Positions 22,971 to 34,511 of a stretch of 64,000 nucleotides of DNA are shown here, one piece after another. The notes under the pieces are model-generated. The model was not told the origin of the DNA, did not search any database, and saw only the letters and a program-made list of their open reading frames with translations. Source of the stretch: Incurvaria masculella (taxonomy: Eukaryota > Arthropoda > Insecta > Lepidoptera > Incurvariidae). How positions within the stretch are numbered: the stretch's first letter is position 1; each line of letters begins with the position of its first letter. The position numbers and the translations under genes are program-made. The stretch lies in contig OX335662.1 of assembly GCA_946894095.1 (NCBI GenBank), forward strand, positions 13,162,001 through 13,226,000, given 5' to 3'.

Positions 22971-23035
22971 AACTTTTTTGTACACTTAGACTATGTAATA
23001 CTTACATACAGATAGTCTAAGTTTACAAAAAAGTT
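22971..23035. repeat. 24-bp-stem hairpin with 17-base loop
   Basis: aacttttttgtacacttagactat-type arm (22971-22994) pairs with 23012-23035 over 24 positions with one mismatch. Size fits a small foldback; a microRNA precursor is only a remote possibility. Confidence 0.7.
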
Positions 23036-23139
23036 AACGTTAAAATAACTTAAAAAAAGTTAAAAGTTAACAAAAAAGTGGACGTTGAAAACATTTCCAG
23101 CAGAATTGGCAAGAAACTTTTCTTGCCAATTCTTCTTCG

Positions 23140-23302
23140 CTGTTCCACACATGGGAACTAGATACCATGCCAGGAACTTCCATATAGTGCACGGCCAATT
23201 TTCACTGGCGCTCTGACCACCGTTCACTCAATGCAATGGTACCATCCTCGGCGGGATTAAGCTTGCCACTAGTAAGTCAGGCTGTGCGTGGAATCTGAAC
23301 AA
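23140..23302 (-). mobile_element. SINE, partial
   Basis: Diverged shared body (gataccatgccaggaacttcc, atgcaatggtaccatcctcg) in - orientation; no head retained. Confidence 0.6.
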
Positions 23303-23655
23303 CCCTTTGTTGCCTCTTACCACATGTACGGGAAGAAATTCAGTGGGACCACTGGTATTATATAACCCACACAGAATAGATGTGTCAGCGATACAATTTC
23401 TACTCTGCATGACCCAAACAAGTTGATCGTAGTAACATGGTTTGTATGTTCAGGTGAGAAGACATTTCGGCCCGAGGACTTAGTTACGTTACATAGTCGT
23501 AGTAAGCTAGTGTTATGGATATGTGAACAAGAGCACAAATTATTTTTTTACATTATTTGATAAAGATATTTGAAGATCATTGCCTTTCTTTTTTGTATTT
23601 CCATTAACGTTTGATTCTCTTATATTAAGAATGAATTTTATTATTCGATTAGTGT

Positions 23656-23930
23656 CAGAGGCTGGCCGTGGTTCGGATTCCGCGTAAAACTGTAGGTCCC
23701 CTTCCTTAATTACTAGGTGGGAGGGTTAACTCCGCCCGAGTTGGTACCATCGCACTGAATGAACGATGGTCGAAGTGGCAATTAAAATTGTCCGTGTTTT
23801 CCATCCACTTCAATGTAGCCGAGCAATATAAGGAAGGTCCTGGTATGGCATGGTTCCCATGCGGCGTGTTAGGCTCATATCTGACGGTAAGTTCGGTATT
23901 AGCCGTCCATGTTCAGTAACATAAAAAATA
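23656..23930 (+). mobile_element. SINE body without head
   Basis: Begins gaggctggccgtggttcgg, the junction sequence seen in the 5S-headed SINE at 54343-54720. It carries the whole shared body and an A-rich end. Confidence 0.7.
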
Positions 23931-24549
23931 TATATAAATTACATAATTTTCTTAGATTAATGTGATGCTAATAATAAAAGCTGTTGAATTCTTAATGAAT
24001 AAATTAATAAATAAATATGTTTTCACTTACACCCTTATGGAACTGATTTTTTTTATATTATTATTATAGAACAACCAAACATACAGTAGAAACAAAAACA
24101 CATGTGACAGACACATCAAAAAAAGATTTATCTATGTACAACAACGGTTGCTGCAAAATCGCTAATAAATGTCAGAAAAATGCTGAAACGAAATCTTAAA
24201 AACTTAAAACTAAAACTAGACACGTCTTGCGATTTACAAAGAATTTTTTTAGATAATTTTCAATTAAAACTTATAATAGATAGATACTAAAAATACAAAT
24301 ATAAATTTAATATGAATACAAAATACATCTATATATTAAAAATAAACTATTATATCGCTGCTTTTTCAAAATGATAAAATAATAATTTTAGTGTTCCCTC
24401 TTGAATTTTCCCTTGCTGCGATTAAATATATCTACACTACGGAATCCTTCATTATAAGTATGACTTATTCTATACAGAGGGTTTCTTTTACCTGCATTGG
24501 TGCGAGTAAGCGGTAGATAGAAGACATATGTGCAATCACCTAAGGCAAT
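23931..24549. other. No gene recognised
   Basis: AT-rich intronic sequence with A-rich runs; nothing supported. Confidence 0.4.
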
Positions 24550-25512
24550 CACTCGAGTCGCCTTCAGAACGTCAAAAAATCAAAACGACAATAATCTATT
24601 TTTTTTAAATAGCTTGCAGACCGACAAAAGTCAGATCGTCAAATTTGTTGTCGTTCTGATTTTTGGGGTTCTGCAATTAAGCATTTTTAAAAGGTACATA
24701 AACCATTGCAAAACGAACCAAATAAAATTATAATCAATTAGATTTTTTGAAGTTCTGCAACCAACTATTAAAACGTTGATAAACCCCCGTCATTCAAAAA
24801 GTCAAAAATCCTATTCACATCACATTACGCTTTCATTTTCGTTTTCTAGAAATACTTGCAGAACGTCAAAAATGCAACGCTGTACTCAATAAAGCTTGAA
24901 TTACGTTGAAGCAGCAACCTTTAAAAATATTATATTACTCAGACCATAGGGATGGCTCTCCAGCCCTCTAACAAGCGTGATGTGCCCAATGAATTTTGAA
25001 AAAGAAACGACACTCCCCCCTCGACGCCTCCGCCGGCGTCCCGCCGCTGTCGGCTCCCATCAGGGCGTGTATTCTTGGCATTCAGTCATTGCGGATTCAG
25101 TACAGTTAACAGTAAATTCAAAGTAAATTCTTCTTCTGTTAACTCTACTGAATCCGCAATGCCTGAATGCCAAAAATACACGTCCTGAAGCGCTGCCACT
25201 GCTAATGTGCGCTTTATGACTAACGCTCCAAGGCGCAATATAGTTTAACGAAGCCATATTTTTGACGTTTTGCAATGATTTTCCAATCTTCAAGTTTTTA
25301 TTTGATGTTACATAGAATGCCTGGTTGTAGATCGACAAAAATCCAAACCGAACATTAAAATATTTTTGACGTTCTGCAATTATATTTTATGTTGTTTATT
25401 CAGAACGTAGAAAATCAGAACGACAAAATTTGACGATCTGATTTTTTGATGTTCTGCAATGATATTTCAAAAATAAACATTTTTGTCGTTCTGAATTTTT
25501 GGCGTTCTGACG
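24550..25512. repeat. Dispersed GACGTTCTGCAA motif cluster (decayed foldback)
   Basis: At least eight copies of variants of ttttgacgttctgcaa occur in both orientations between about 24560 and 25505. Examples are near 24562, 24669, 24753, 24855, 25372, 25398, 25450 and 25490. The outer ends are inverted relative to each other (tcagaacgtcaaaaaatcaa / tttttggcgttctgacg), suggesting one large element with sub-terminal inverted motifs. Confidence 0.55.
25065..25186. mobile_element. Hairpin-forming mini-element
   Basis: Left arm cgtgtattcttggcattcag...gcggattcagtacagttaac and right arm gttaactctactgaatccgc...ctgaatgccaaaaatacacg form an imperfect stem of about 47 bp around a short loop. The terminal motif (ttggcattcag) resembles the 17359-17583 MITE. 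Confidence 0.65.
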
Positions 25513-25527
25513 AGGCCCCAATCACTC

Positions 25528-25700
25528 CCTTAAGAGGATAATGAGGTGATCAAGTTCCATACAAATATTTCCTCAGTCAAATTAGGAAATATTTTCTGAT
25601 ATTTTGCACAATAAATTAACCGAGAGGTACGTTTGTACGTTTAAGTTTTTTTTTCTTATAAATTAACTTATATTCGTGATATGTGTATGCATTTAATAAT
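25528..25700 (+). mobile_element. Partial TTAAGAGGATAATGAGG MITE
   Basis: Shares its first ~25 bases (ttaagaggataatgaggtga) and some downstream text with the element at 30528-31355; only one end is present. Confidence 0.6.
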
Positions 25701-26359
25701 TTTCATACATATACAAAAGGGCCTATATTATGGATACAAGATCTTCCCTTCCCCCATGCACACTCACAGTATCACTCACATTCACATACATACACACCCT
25801 CACACACCCTTGTTTGCTGAGTCCTAAATGTGAAACCAAGTTTCTTGAATTGTTTAAATGCACCAATCCGAGGCCCTCAGCTATTTATCAAAATACAGAC
25901 ATATCACATAGATAAGGACGGCCTTCGTCTTCTCACATATTATACTCTCAAACACCCGTTTCGATATCATATATAGTTTCAGAGATATTCAAGGTTTTTT
26001 AAATGTGCTAACACACCCATATCCGAGGCCTGCACGAATCCGAGACGAGGGCTCCAATTCGTGCTGTATAGCAGGTGGTGTGTATAAAACGGCTCGCTTT
26101 TGGTTTGTATCAATATTGTGTGTCAAGAGTCTCGTTTTTGGGATTGTGAAATGCCCAAATATGAGGCGGCCTCACATTTAAAATTTTCAATCAGATAATC
26201 TGTGTAAAACGTCTCGCTTTAGGCTAATGTAAGCAGTGAGCTTTTTATATTACCAGTTAACCAAACCTGAGGCCTTAGTCTCATATTAGTATATTTCACT
26301 CATTTGTGTTTGTTGTCTGGTGCAACCTGAAAACTTGCCTTGACGGTATTATATAATTC

Positions 26360-26402
26360 GATGCTTGATGAGGCTTGAAGCGAGCCGAAACGTTAGCGCG
26401 TA
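26360..26402 (+). other. Hammerhead-ribozyme-like core motif (degenerate)
   Basis: The motif ttgatgag is followed by ggcttgaagcgagcc (a possible stem II) and cgaaacgttagcgcgta, matching the order CUGAUGA - stem - GAAA of hammerhead ribozymes. The first conserved C is T, and I see no complementary stem I. It may be a retroelement relic. Confidence 0.25.
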
Positions 26403-27216
26403 GGAGACGGTGGCCACCCCTTGTCCCGACCTCTATTGAAACCTTTCTCTACTGCCAATGGGCCCGGATATGTTCGGTGAAGCCATTGTAAGCTGAGTTA
26501 TACCCCTCCTTCATCTCCATCGCCAATGTCTCCGTCGCCTAGCTTCAACGCCAGGGAATGCATCGTCAACGTATGCATCGCCAATATCTCCTCCGCCGGC
26601 ACAAATCCGCCGCTAGCTATGGAGCTGAGTGTGGGCCGCAAATTAATCGCCAATGAGGTACCCATATATCCTTCTCCAACGTCTCACCAACGTACGCATC
26701 GTGGCGATGCAGATATTGGCGAAGGAACTTTTCAAGGTCAAAATTACCTGTTCACGTCGGAATACGTGAATAATAAGTACATGATTTAATATTTTAAAAA
26801 AATACTTTGGATAGAAAACTTCGATTCCTTACCTATGTTCCTTTACCAAAATTGCTTATTATAATCCACTCTACCATCCCAGTTAGAAGCTAAGTTTGGC
26901 GCACTTATCTATTATAAGCACAGCCCTTTCCCATAAATAAAATATCAAAGCGACGTTACAAGTTAGTGTCCAGAATCTTTTTGCAAGAAACATATTCCAT
27001 TTAATAACTGTAAGTTTTATCATTTACATGTGCTTATTAATTATGTCAGAGCTTTAAAAAATTACCAATATTTTAAGCTCGATATTTCAAATTATCAGAA
27101 TATACATATACCTACATAAATACTCAGTTTCACCAATGAATATGTCAAATAACCACCGACATTAAGACAGAGCGCAACTGGAGCTGAAGTGGAAATAAAT
27201 GAAATAGTTTTTTTGT

Positions 27217-27478
27217 AATCCCAACATGATGGCTAATACCACAACCACCGTCGCGATATCAGCCCATAACACCACATGAAAACCAGGTGACATGCCAGGA
27301 CCTTCCTTATATTGCGCGGCTACATTAAACTGGATGAAAAACACGGACAATTTTCATTGCCGCTTCGACCAATCGTTCATCCAATGCGGTGGTACCAACC
27401 CGGGCGGGATTAACCCTACCACCAGGTTTAGTAAGGAAGGGGACCTACTGTTTCACGTGGAATCCGAACCACGAATGA
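27217..27478 (-). mobile_element. SINE body, headless
   Basis: Shared SINE body (atgatggctaataccacaac, catgccaggaccttcctta, ggtggtaccaacccgggcgg) ending at ttcacgtggaatccgaacca, the point where 5S-type heads join. Confidence 0.7.
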
Positions 27479-28815
27479 AGAATCCCTCAGTCTACTCTAA
27501 CGACCTGCACGAGAATTAATTCAGTGACCCAACTTCATTCAACACCCACTATTTGCACTATTACATATATTTAATTAAAATCAAAATAAAAACACGAATT
27601 TAAATATCGAGTACAATATTAGTTATTTTGATAACTTTACTTTTTGTGATTGAATCGGACTGTGCTTTAATATGTGCGATAGAGATATAATAATACATAT
27701 GTGCAGTTTTTTGGATATTCACTACTTCTGGTTCATGTTTGCATTTTAAATGATGTCTGCTTCGATATTTACTTGTATATAATCAAGACCCACGCGCGCG
27801 TCTGCTGCAAGCTCAAGAGCAAGAGCGACTGACTGATGGATTGCCGTGAAGAATAAAAGTAGACCTAATAAGCAATAATGTCTTTCTCACACACCTGTGT
27901 GTTTGTTCATAAGGCGAAAACGAGACGGTCTCGTTTTGATCGATACACTCACACTATTATCACACAAATAAAAACGAGGCGGTCTCACATTTGGGTTCTT
28001 GAGCATACACAATTCCGACTGCAGCGCCGTCTGGTGGTCACACACTGGAACTACGCATTTTGAGTCTCAAAAATCACACTCTTACAAACTTTATTATTAA
28101 AATCTGAATATTCATAAGTTCAATATCATTGGTGTCCAATTGTTTTTAAAGTAATTAAAGGATTATTTAAATCATCTAATAAATATAATAAACGTAAGGA
28201 AGGAAGTGCAATAAAAATTAAAGTTACAGCTGGAAGAATTGTTCAAATTAATTTAACGAATTCGAGACTATAATTTGATGGCTTTGCATTGGTCAATGAA
28301 GTGTATGAGATCTGACCAATCAAAAGTCTTATATTTCGGCCGTTATTTCGATTTTTATGTAGTCAAATCCGAGACCGTCTCGGATTTGAAAAGGTCTCGT
28401 TTTTGGGTGCACAGGTAGGTGTGTATCCTCACATTTAGGACTCAGCAAACACACCCTCTCTCACCCTTACACACCCTCATACACCCTCTCACACCCACAC
28501 ACACACCCTCACACACACACCCTCTCACACACAAATACACCCTCACTTATCCTCAAAAAAATATTAAATTATGTTTTTTTATTTTCCTTTTTCTTATTTT
28601 CTTTTAATTTTAAATACATTGTGAAAAGTTGCTTTTCAATTTAGTTTTGGTTGTAGGGTAAGGTTTTTAGGTACCTATTTTTAAAATTGTAAACAGTGAA
28701 ACGTTTTTATTGGCTCTGGATAATTTGTTTTATGTATAACGCAAATGTAAATGCTGTTAAGTTTCCATAAATAAATAAATTAATTAATTAGTCAGAAAAT
28801 TTCCGGCAAATCTTC

Positions 28816-29365
28816 TTAAGGCGGCTCATCCCGCTCAACTCCCCATACAAACGGGGAAAGAAGATCACGCCCATATTTCTTGTCAAAGATCCCAAATTTT
28901 GCTCAAAATAGCTTTATTTGATCGAACTAGATGTCTGATGACCGTTGGCATTGTAAAATTGTGTTTGGTTTCTAAGTTATAAGGTCCGAAAGTTCGAGTT
29001 TTTCGTGCGTTTTATACAATAACTTTGGAGGTGGATTACGCAATGATAAAGTAAGAACATCTTAAAAAGATTAGTCATCAGACATAGCTTATTTAATCAA
29101 GATTTATAATCAATTTGGTTTTTGTTAGATTTTTTAATACAACGGTCGTCGTTTTGTTTAAGCTATAAGTCGTTTTGTAATTAAAATTTTCGTAAATCTT
29201 ACCAAATCATACACTATGCACATTGACTTTTTTGTGGACATGTTGCATCTTCCTTATCATGGAGCCTGTCTTATTCTTTGAAACAGAGAAGATCCCAGAG
29301 CGCAACAGCACGGTTTTGTACCATGCCCGCGAATGAGTTAGTCCCGCCGGGTTGGGCCACCTTAA
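28816..29365 (-). mobile_element. TTAA-flanked MITE, copy 4
   Basis: TTAA-ggcggctcatcccgctcaac at the left; ccgggttgggccacc-TTAA at the right. Clean TTAA on both sides. Confidence 0.8.
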
Positions 29366-30527
29366 GACGCTTTTTGTAGAAGTGACTAAATGTAGAAGAC
29401 CTCATTCCAACAGTTAACAGATTCCATAAAAATGCGGCATTAACATTCAATGTTTAAAAATTTCAAAAATCCATTAAATTCGTTTCTGAAATTAACAATG
29501 AGTATGTAAATACATCTTGGTAGTTCGCACTGTCTTGCAGTCTATAATCTACATTTTCAGCTGCTCAAATAATACTTTCTCGTAGATAACCTACATATTC
29601 GAATTCCATACAATACAATGTTTTTTTTTATGTATTTAATGGATGAAACATTATCGTCATCTCATTATTTTGAGTTTTAGCAACATCTGTGTACATTTGA
29701 AGCATTGTCATGAGATTATTTTCGAAATCCAATTACAATGCTTCAAAGGTAGATATCGCTGAAACTCAAATTAATTCATACAATACGGTCTGAGAATTTC
29801 ATTTGTTAGGCGATTGAATAAATTATTTCCTTTTTTTGTAAGTACAGTTACATGGTGGCAAAAGAAATACCTTTGTTCATGGTTTGGAAGAGTTCTTAAA
29901 AAAAATACTGTGTTTAAATAAATTAAAACACGTTACCGATCATATTATTTGTTGATATGTCGATAAAAAGGAAGTTGATATCCGTGATATTAATCAGCGG
30001 GTCATTTTGCCCATTCCTACTCCACAAGTGCGGAATGACCTTCTGAATAAAGGTTCAAAGTTACTTCGAAAACCCGCCAAAATCCGTAAAAAATCCGGAA
30101 TGGTTATAATGTAACTCAGAAATTATTATGGAGGGTACCGGGAGAATTTGCAAAAATTCGGAGTTCAGGGTTTCGTTAGGAATTTTCGAATGAGCAAAAA
30201 AGGCATTTCCAAGGTTCTGCTTCCAGTTTCGGCAAAATAGTCAGGAAAAATCCAATGAACAATGAATATATGAATAATGAATTAGTTCTAAAATGTGTTT
30301 TAAAATAAAATAATAAAATATATAAAAAAAATACAATAAACGTACATAAAAAACACACAGCCGAACATAAAACATTTTGTAAAGTCGGTATAAAATAAAG
30401 CTTTTCTGTTTCTGCTTCGAAAACGATCTGGAATGACAATTAAGAATTATGAAGATCTCAAAATCACAATTTTCCGTGTCAACGTTGCACTAATATATAC
30501 ATATAGTATACTATGTAGTTCCGTGTC
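29366..30527. other. No gene recognised
   Basis: AT-rich intronic sequence. A small inverted pair (tgtgtacatttgaagcattg / caatgcttcaaaggt at 29690-29750) may be a decayed foldback. Confidence 0.4.
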
Positions 30528-31355
30528 TTAAGAGGATAATGAGGTGATCCAGTTTCATACAATGGCGCGTGCCTGTTTCATCAGTCCATTTTAGAAATAT
30601 TTTAATGATTTTTTTCTCATTGAAAAAAATTAACTAAGAGCTACGTCTGCACATTTTTGGTTTTTTTATAACATAACTTGTATCCGTGATATACGCCTAT
30701 TTGTATGTGTAGATACATTTTAAAGGCATATGAATCACGGATATTACTTAAGTTTTCAAGAAAAAACAAAAATGTGCTGGTGCAGCTCTTAAGGCCCTGG
30801 TACTAGCCAAATCGCAAAGTTAGACGAGGCACCCCAAGTTAACGAACTAAGTCTGACGATTATAAGTGTCATTCTTACAATATATGATTCCTTGTCTAGG
30901 AATCAACCTATTTTCGTTAATGTATGTTTCCTTTTTCTATACAATATACATTGCGGAAACGGTGTCCATTTCCGAACTTTTTTGACTAAATGTAGAAATC
31001 TAAAAGCAAATGGAATTTTTTGTTTATGCATATATGCTGTTTTTGCTTATATCTAGAAATCGAATTACTTTCAGATTTCTAATGAGAAAAATCAACTTTT
31101 TTATTTTTATTATTATTTAAATAAATGATGGAATAAAAAAATATTAACAATCCATTATTAGTCTGGAGTTCTATTTGGATTTGCTGAAGCGTTTCACTAC
31201 ATATTATTACATTTGTTAAAAAGTGCATTTGTATGGCGCGAGTAGTTGGCTAGTCCTAGCGCCTTAATTGACGCATGCTAAATTTCTTTTTAATTTTACT
31301 GAGAAATCAGGTACCAGTTATTGTATTTAACTTGGTCACCTCATTATCCTCTTAA
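30528..31355. mobile_element. TTAAGAGGATAATGAGG MITE, full copy
   Basis: Starts ttaagaggataatgaggtga and ends tcacctcattatcctcttaa: a perfect 20-bp terminal inverted repeat including TTAA. Internal inverted blocks around 30690 and 30740 add further foldback. Length 828 bp, non-coding. Confidence 0.8.
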
Positions 31356-31646
31356 ACAATAATTCCTATATTCATAAGTAACGTACAAGCGATGAGAGAT
31401 TGGTCCATGCAATTAAACAATATCAACGACCGATTTGTTGCAAATATATTCTTCATAACCCGCCTACGCCCACAGATTAATCTGAACCAATACATATCAT
31501 ACTCGATTATTGTGTGCTTGTAAACACATGTTTGTGATAAAACAAGAGATTGTCGACTTATACGCAACGGTTCGGCGATATGACGTAACATGTGTAAATA
31601 TCAACATTCGTTTAAAATAGTAATACAATTACGAATGCTGTAATTA

Positions 31647-31811
31647 TAGGGTTCCGTACACAACATAACAACGAATAGGTAAATTAAAAAACATATAAAA
31701 ATTAAAAGGGGGCCCCATAAAAAAAACCTGACTGTTTTGTGTTAATTCTTGTACGATGGTACGGAACCCTTCGTGTGCGAGTCCGAGTCGCACTTAACCG
31801 GTTTTTTTTTC
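31647..31811 (-). mobile_element. (GTCC)n MITE, copy 5 (core deleted)
   Basis: Begins tagggttccgtacac and ends gtgcgagtccgagtcgcac with gttttttt, but the (GTCC)n segment is missing. The gypsy element is inserted immediately beyond its end. Confidence 0.7.
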
Positions 31812-31816
31812 CATTG

Positions 31817-32144
31817 TATTAAAACACTTCTTCGTTAGAACAATATATTTCACAAACTCTCTAAATCAAATAATTCACAAGCCGAACACCTTCAGCGACT
31901 CGCCAAACGGAGCTGTGAACCGCAAGTAAAATCCTGTCGGTCAACAAGAGTGACGCCGATATTGAGTGTACATGCTAACATTATGAATATGGGCCGTTGT
32001 TCTCTACCGCCTGCCTAATCGTGTCGGAAGTTTCAGTAATAAAGAATCATATAATACAAACATTACGCAGCTCGGTCCTGCGCCAAACAAATATGAGGCA
32101 GTGATTACAGCAATGAGTGTACGTTCTAAGATTACATGCTAACA
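31817..32144 (-). repeat. Gypsy 3' LTR
   Basis: 328 bp. On the element's strand it begins TGTTAGCATG and ends TTTTAATA; it appears identical to the copy at 42476-42803. The adjoining internal sequence is not a normal polypurine tract. Confidence 0.93.
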
Positions 32145-32438
32145 GATTCGGCCATCCGATAACTTAACACGTCCCCGTGTCACAAAAATAATAAATATAA
32201 TAAGAATTTATTGAAATCAATAAAGAAAATGAATCATTGGATAAGGTATGATACATTATTTCTCTGGATAAAACATTAAAATCCCCCCCTTAAATACTTC
32301 CTTCATTTATTATAATTTAAATGAACATTCAATACCCCAATTTTTATTTTAAACCCTTTGTACTCGAATGAAACTCTCATAACTCCATTTACAATCTCAG
32401 TGCTAGCTATTATTAGTATCTGTTCAACAATATTAAAC

Positions 32439-32797
32439 CCAGTGCCGTTCTCCGCACTGCCACTTAATTCTAAACCAGTGCCTTTCTCCGCACTGCCACT
32501 TATTACTAAACCAGTGCCTTTATCCGCACTGCCAATTATTACTAAACCAGTGCCTTTCTCCGCACTACCACTTATTACTAGACCAGTGCCTTTCTCCGCA
32601 CTGCCACTTATTACTAAACCAGTGCCTTTCTTCGCACTGCCACTTATTACTAAACCAGTGCCTTTCTCCGCACTGCCACTTATTACTAAACCAGTGCCTT
32701 TCTCCGCACTGCTACTTATTACTAAACCAGTGCCTTTCTCCGTACTGCGCTTATTACAAAACCAGTGCCTTTACCAGCACAACCTCCTTTCATAGTT
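32439..32797. repeat. 36-bp minisatellite in the gypsy 3' region
   Basis: Ten starts of ccagtgcc occur at 32439, 32475, 32511, 32547, 32583, 32619, 32655, 32691, 32727 and 32762: period 36 except the last interval of 35. The consensus unit pieces are ccagtgcctttctccgcact and gccacttattactaaa. It lies between the pol stop and the 3' LTR. Read on the + strand it is open in frame, but that is a by-product of a period divisible by three. Confidence 0.93.
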
Positions 32798-32974
32798 ATC
32801 GGATTTGTTTTACAGTAACAAATGTTGAATGCGTTCTCGATGACATATTTACCTATATTTTATTTACCATATACATTATCAGTCACATCATATGCATTGA
32901 CAAATCCATGATACACAAGAACAAATACAAGACCATTGGATACATTTTACTCCTCAGGCACTCTCAAGACTTAA

Positions 32975-34511
32975 TTATATATCGATTTCATTCACTCGGT
33001 CGCTTCCATCAGAATTAGGACTGTCGTTTCCATCAACGTATGCCATAGACTTATCCTCATTGCTTTCCTCACTGTCTTCACCTCTTTTATAGTTAAGCCA
33101 CGGCAGCATCCTGTCTACAGCTACAATGTTTTTATAGGATTTCCCCTTTTTCGTCAGAGGTGTATCCTGCACTTCGTACCTGTCTTTGTCTAATACTGCC
33201 GTCACTCGGTACGGACCGCTGTATTTAGGGATAAGCTTGCGACTTTTGTTCGCACGACTATTATTAGACGGACCCGCTTTCTCAAGCCTAACTAAATCAT
33301 TTACACTGAATATAGGGGCTGTTTTCCGTTTCCTGTTAAAGCTTTTTCTCTGACGATCCTGATTTTCATTTACATGGGCGGTCACTTCAGTCCGTAACTG
33401 AAGTAAGTTCGATTCCGTCCCTGCAGCTCCGTCTAATGAATTTACAACACGTGCTTCGGACATGCTCACGGGTGTATAACCGAATAATACCTCCGCTGGC
33501 GTTTTGCCTATTCCTTTATTTAATGTATTGTTGAGTCCCCACTGTACAGTGCTCACGCACTCATCCCACAACTTTTCATCTTTCCCATGACTAGAAGCGA
33601 TGATAGCACTAAGTATAGACCTGTTGTAGCGCTCTATTTGTCCGTTAGCTCGCGGCGTCGCGACTGCATTTTTTATATGCTTAATGTTAAGAGATTGTAT
33701 GAATTCCCCGAACAACCGACTCGTAAATGACGTACCGCGATCAGATACGATTTTAGTTGGCACCCCGAAGGTATTAAAGTAGTCTTTAAGCACCGCTACT
33801 GACGCGTTGGACCTAGTGTTCCGAACCGGTTTGATAACAATAAATTTCGTAAAGGCGTCGATAATGCACAATAGGTAAGAATGTCCCTTTTTACTCCTTA
33901 CAAACGGTCCTAGATGATCGATATGTACCGTGTGAAAAGGCTGATCATATTTTGGGATCGGGTGGAGAAACCCTGGTTTCTTTCCGCCTGGTGTTTTAGT
34001 AAACGAACATTCAAGACAGGATTCGACGTATTTCTTAACAAATCGCCTCATTTTAGGAAACCAATAGGTTTCACGAATTTTACTTAGAGTTTTGTCGAAA
34101 GAAAAGTGTCCAATATCATCATGGCACTGCTTAAGGATATGCCATCGAACCCCTTTTGGTACGACAAGCTTATCGCCTTGATCCGTTCTCCTATATAGTA
34201 GTTCTCCCTTAATGAGAAAGTTGTCACATACTTGCTTCACTTGTTCTTCACCAGTTTTCTTAAGAATATCAATCAAGCGACGAATCTCCTGGTCAGCACT
34301 TTGCACCGTGGATATCCACGTAGCGCTAGAAATACTCATTACGGCGAGCATTTCCCGATCAACATCGTCGTTATCAGAAAAGTTGCCGACGGGATTCCTA
34401 CTCAAGGCATCAACGTGCGCCATGTTCTTTCCCGGTCTGTATTCAATATTATGGTCAAATTCTTGCATTGCACCCCACCAACGAGCTACGCGTGGAATCA
34501 TGTCCCTCTTT
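32975..34511 (-). pseudogene. Gypsy pol, 3' part (RNase H end and integrase)
   Basis: This is the C-terminal part of the polyprotein, cut off from the rest by the Penelope insertion. It starts at the end of RNase H (around HVDALSRNP), followed by the integrase zinc region (His pair near 34100, CLEC near 34010). The catalytic core follows: VHIDHLGPF with the first Asp near 33920, VSDRGTSF with the second near 33740 and NGQIERYNR with the Glu near 33630. The C-terminal chromodomain-free tail ends at a stop at 32975. No frameshift or internal stop is seen. The reading phase through the target duplication matches that at 38408-38419, so the frame was continuous before the insertion. Confidence 0.9.
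34500..34511. repeat. Target-site duplication, left copy (Penelope insertion)
   Basis: atgtccctcttt, repeated at 38408-38419. Confidence 0.85.

Larger units (their letters stand above)
25735..28560. repeat. Region of CACACCCT runs and GAGAC/GTCTC palindromes between inverted flanks
   Basis: The left flank (cacacccttgtttgctgagtcctaaatgtga) and right flank (cctcacatttaggactcagcaaacacaccct) are inverted copies. Between them recur cgagacgaggg, agtctcgtttttggg and aaacgtctcgcttt. Two tight palindromes also occur: aaaacgagacggtctcgtttt (27917 region) and aatccgagaccgtctcggatt (28367 region). A SINE (27217-27478) is inserted. Element class unknown. Confidence 0.5.

Noticed and set aside
27785..27850. 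A short terminal exon (reading THARVCCKLKSKSD then stop, AATAAA near 27850)
   Set aside because: The preceding AG lacks a pyrimidine tract and nothing connects to it; kept only as a curiosity.
32358..32795. A repetitive 145-residue protein (KPVPFSALPLIT repeats)
   Set aside because: A 36-bp minisatellite without stops in one frame, antisense to the gypsy element; no start context or independent promoter.
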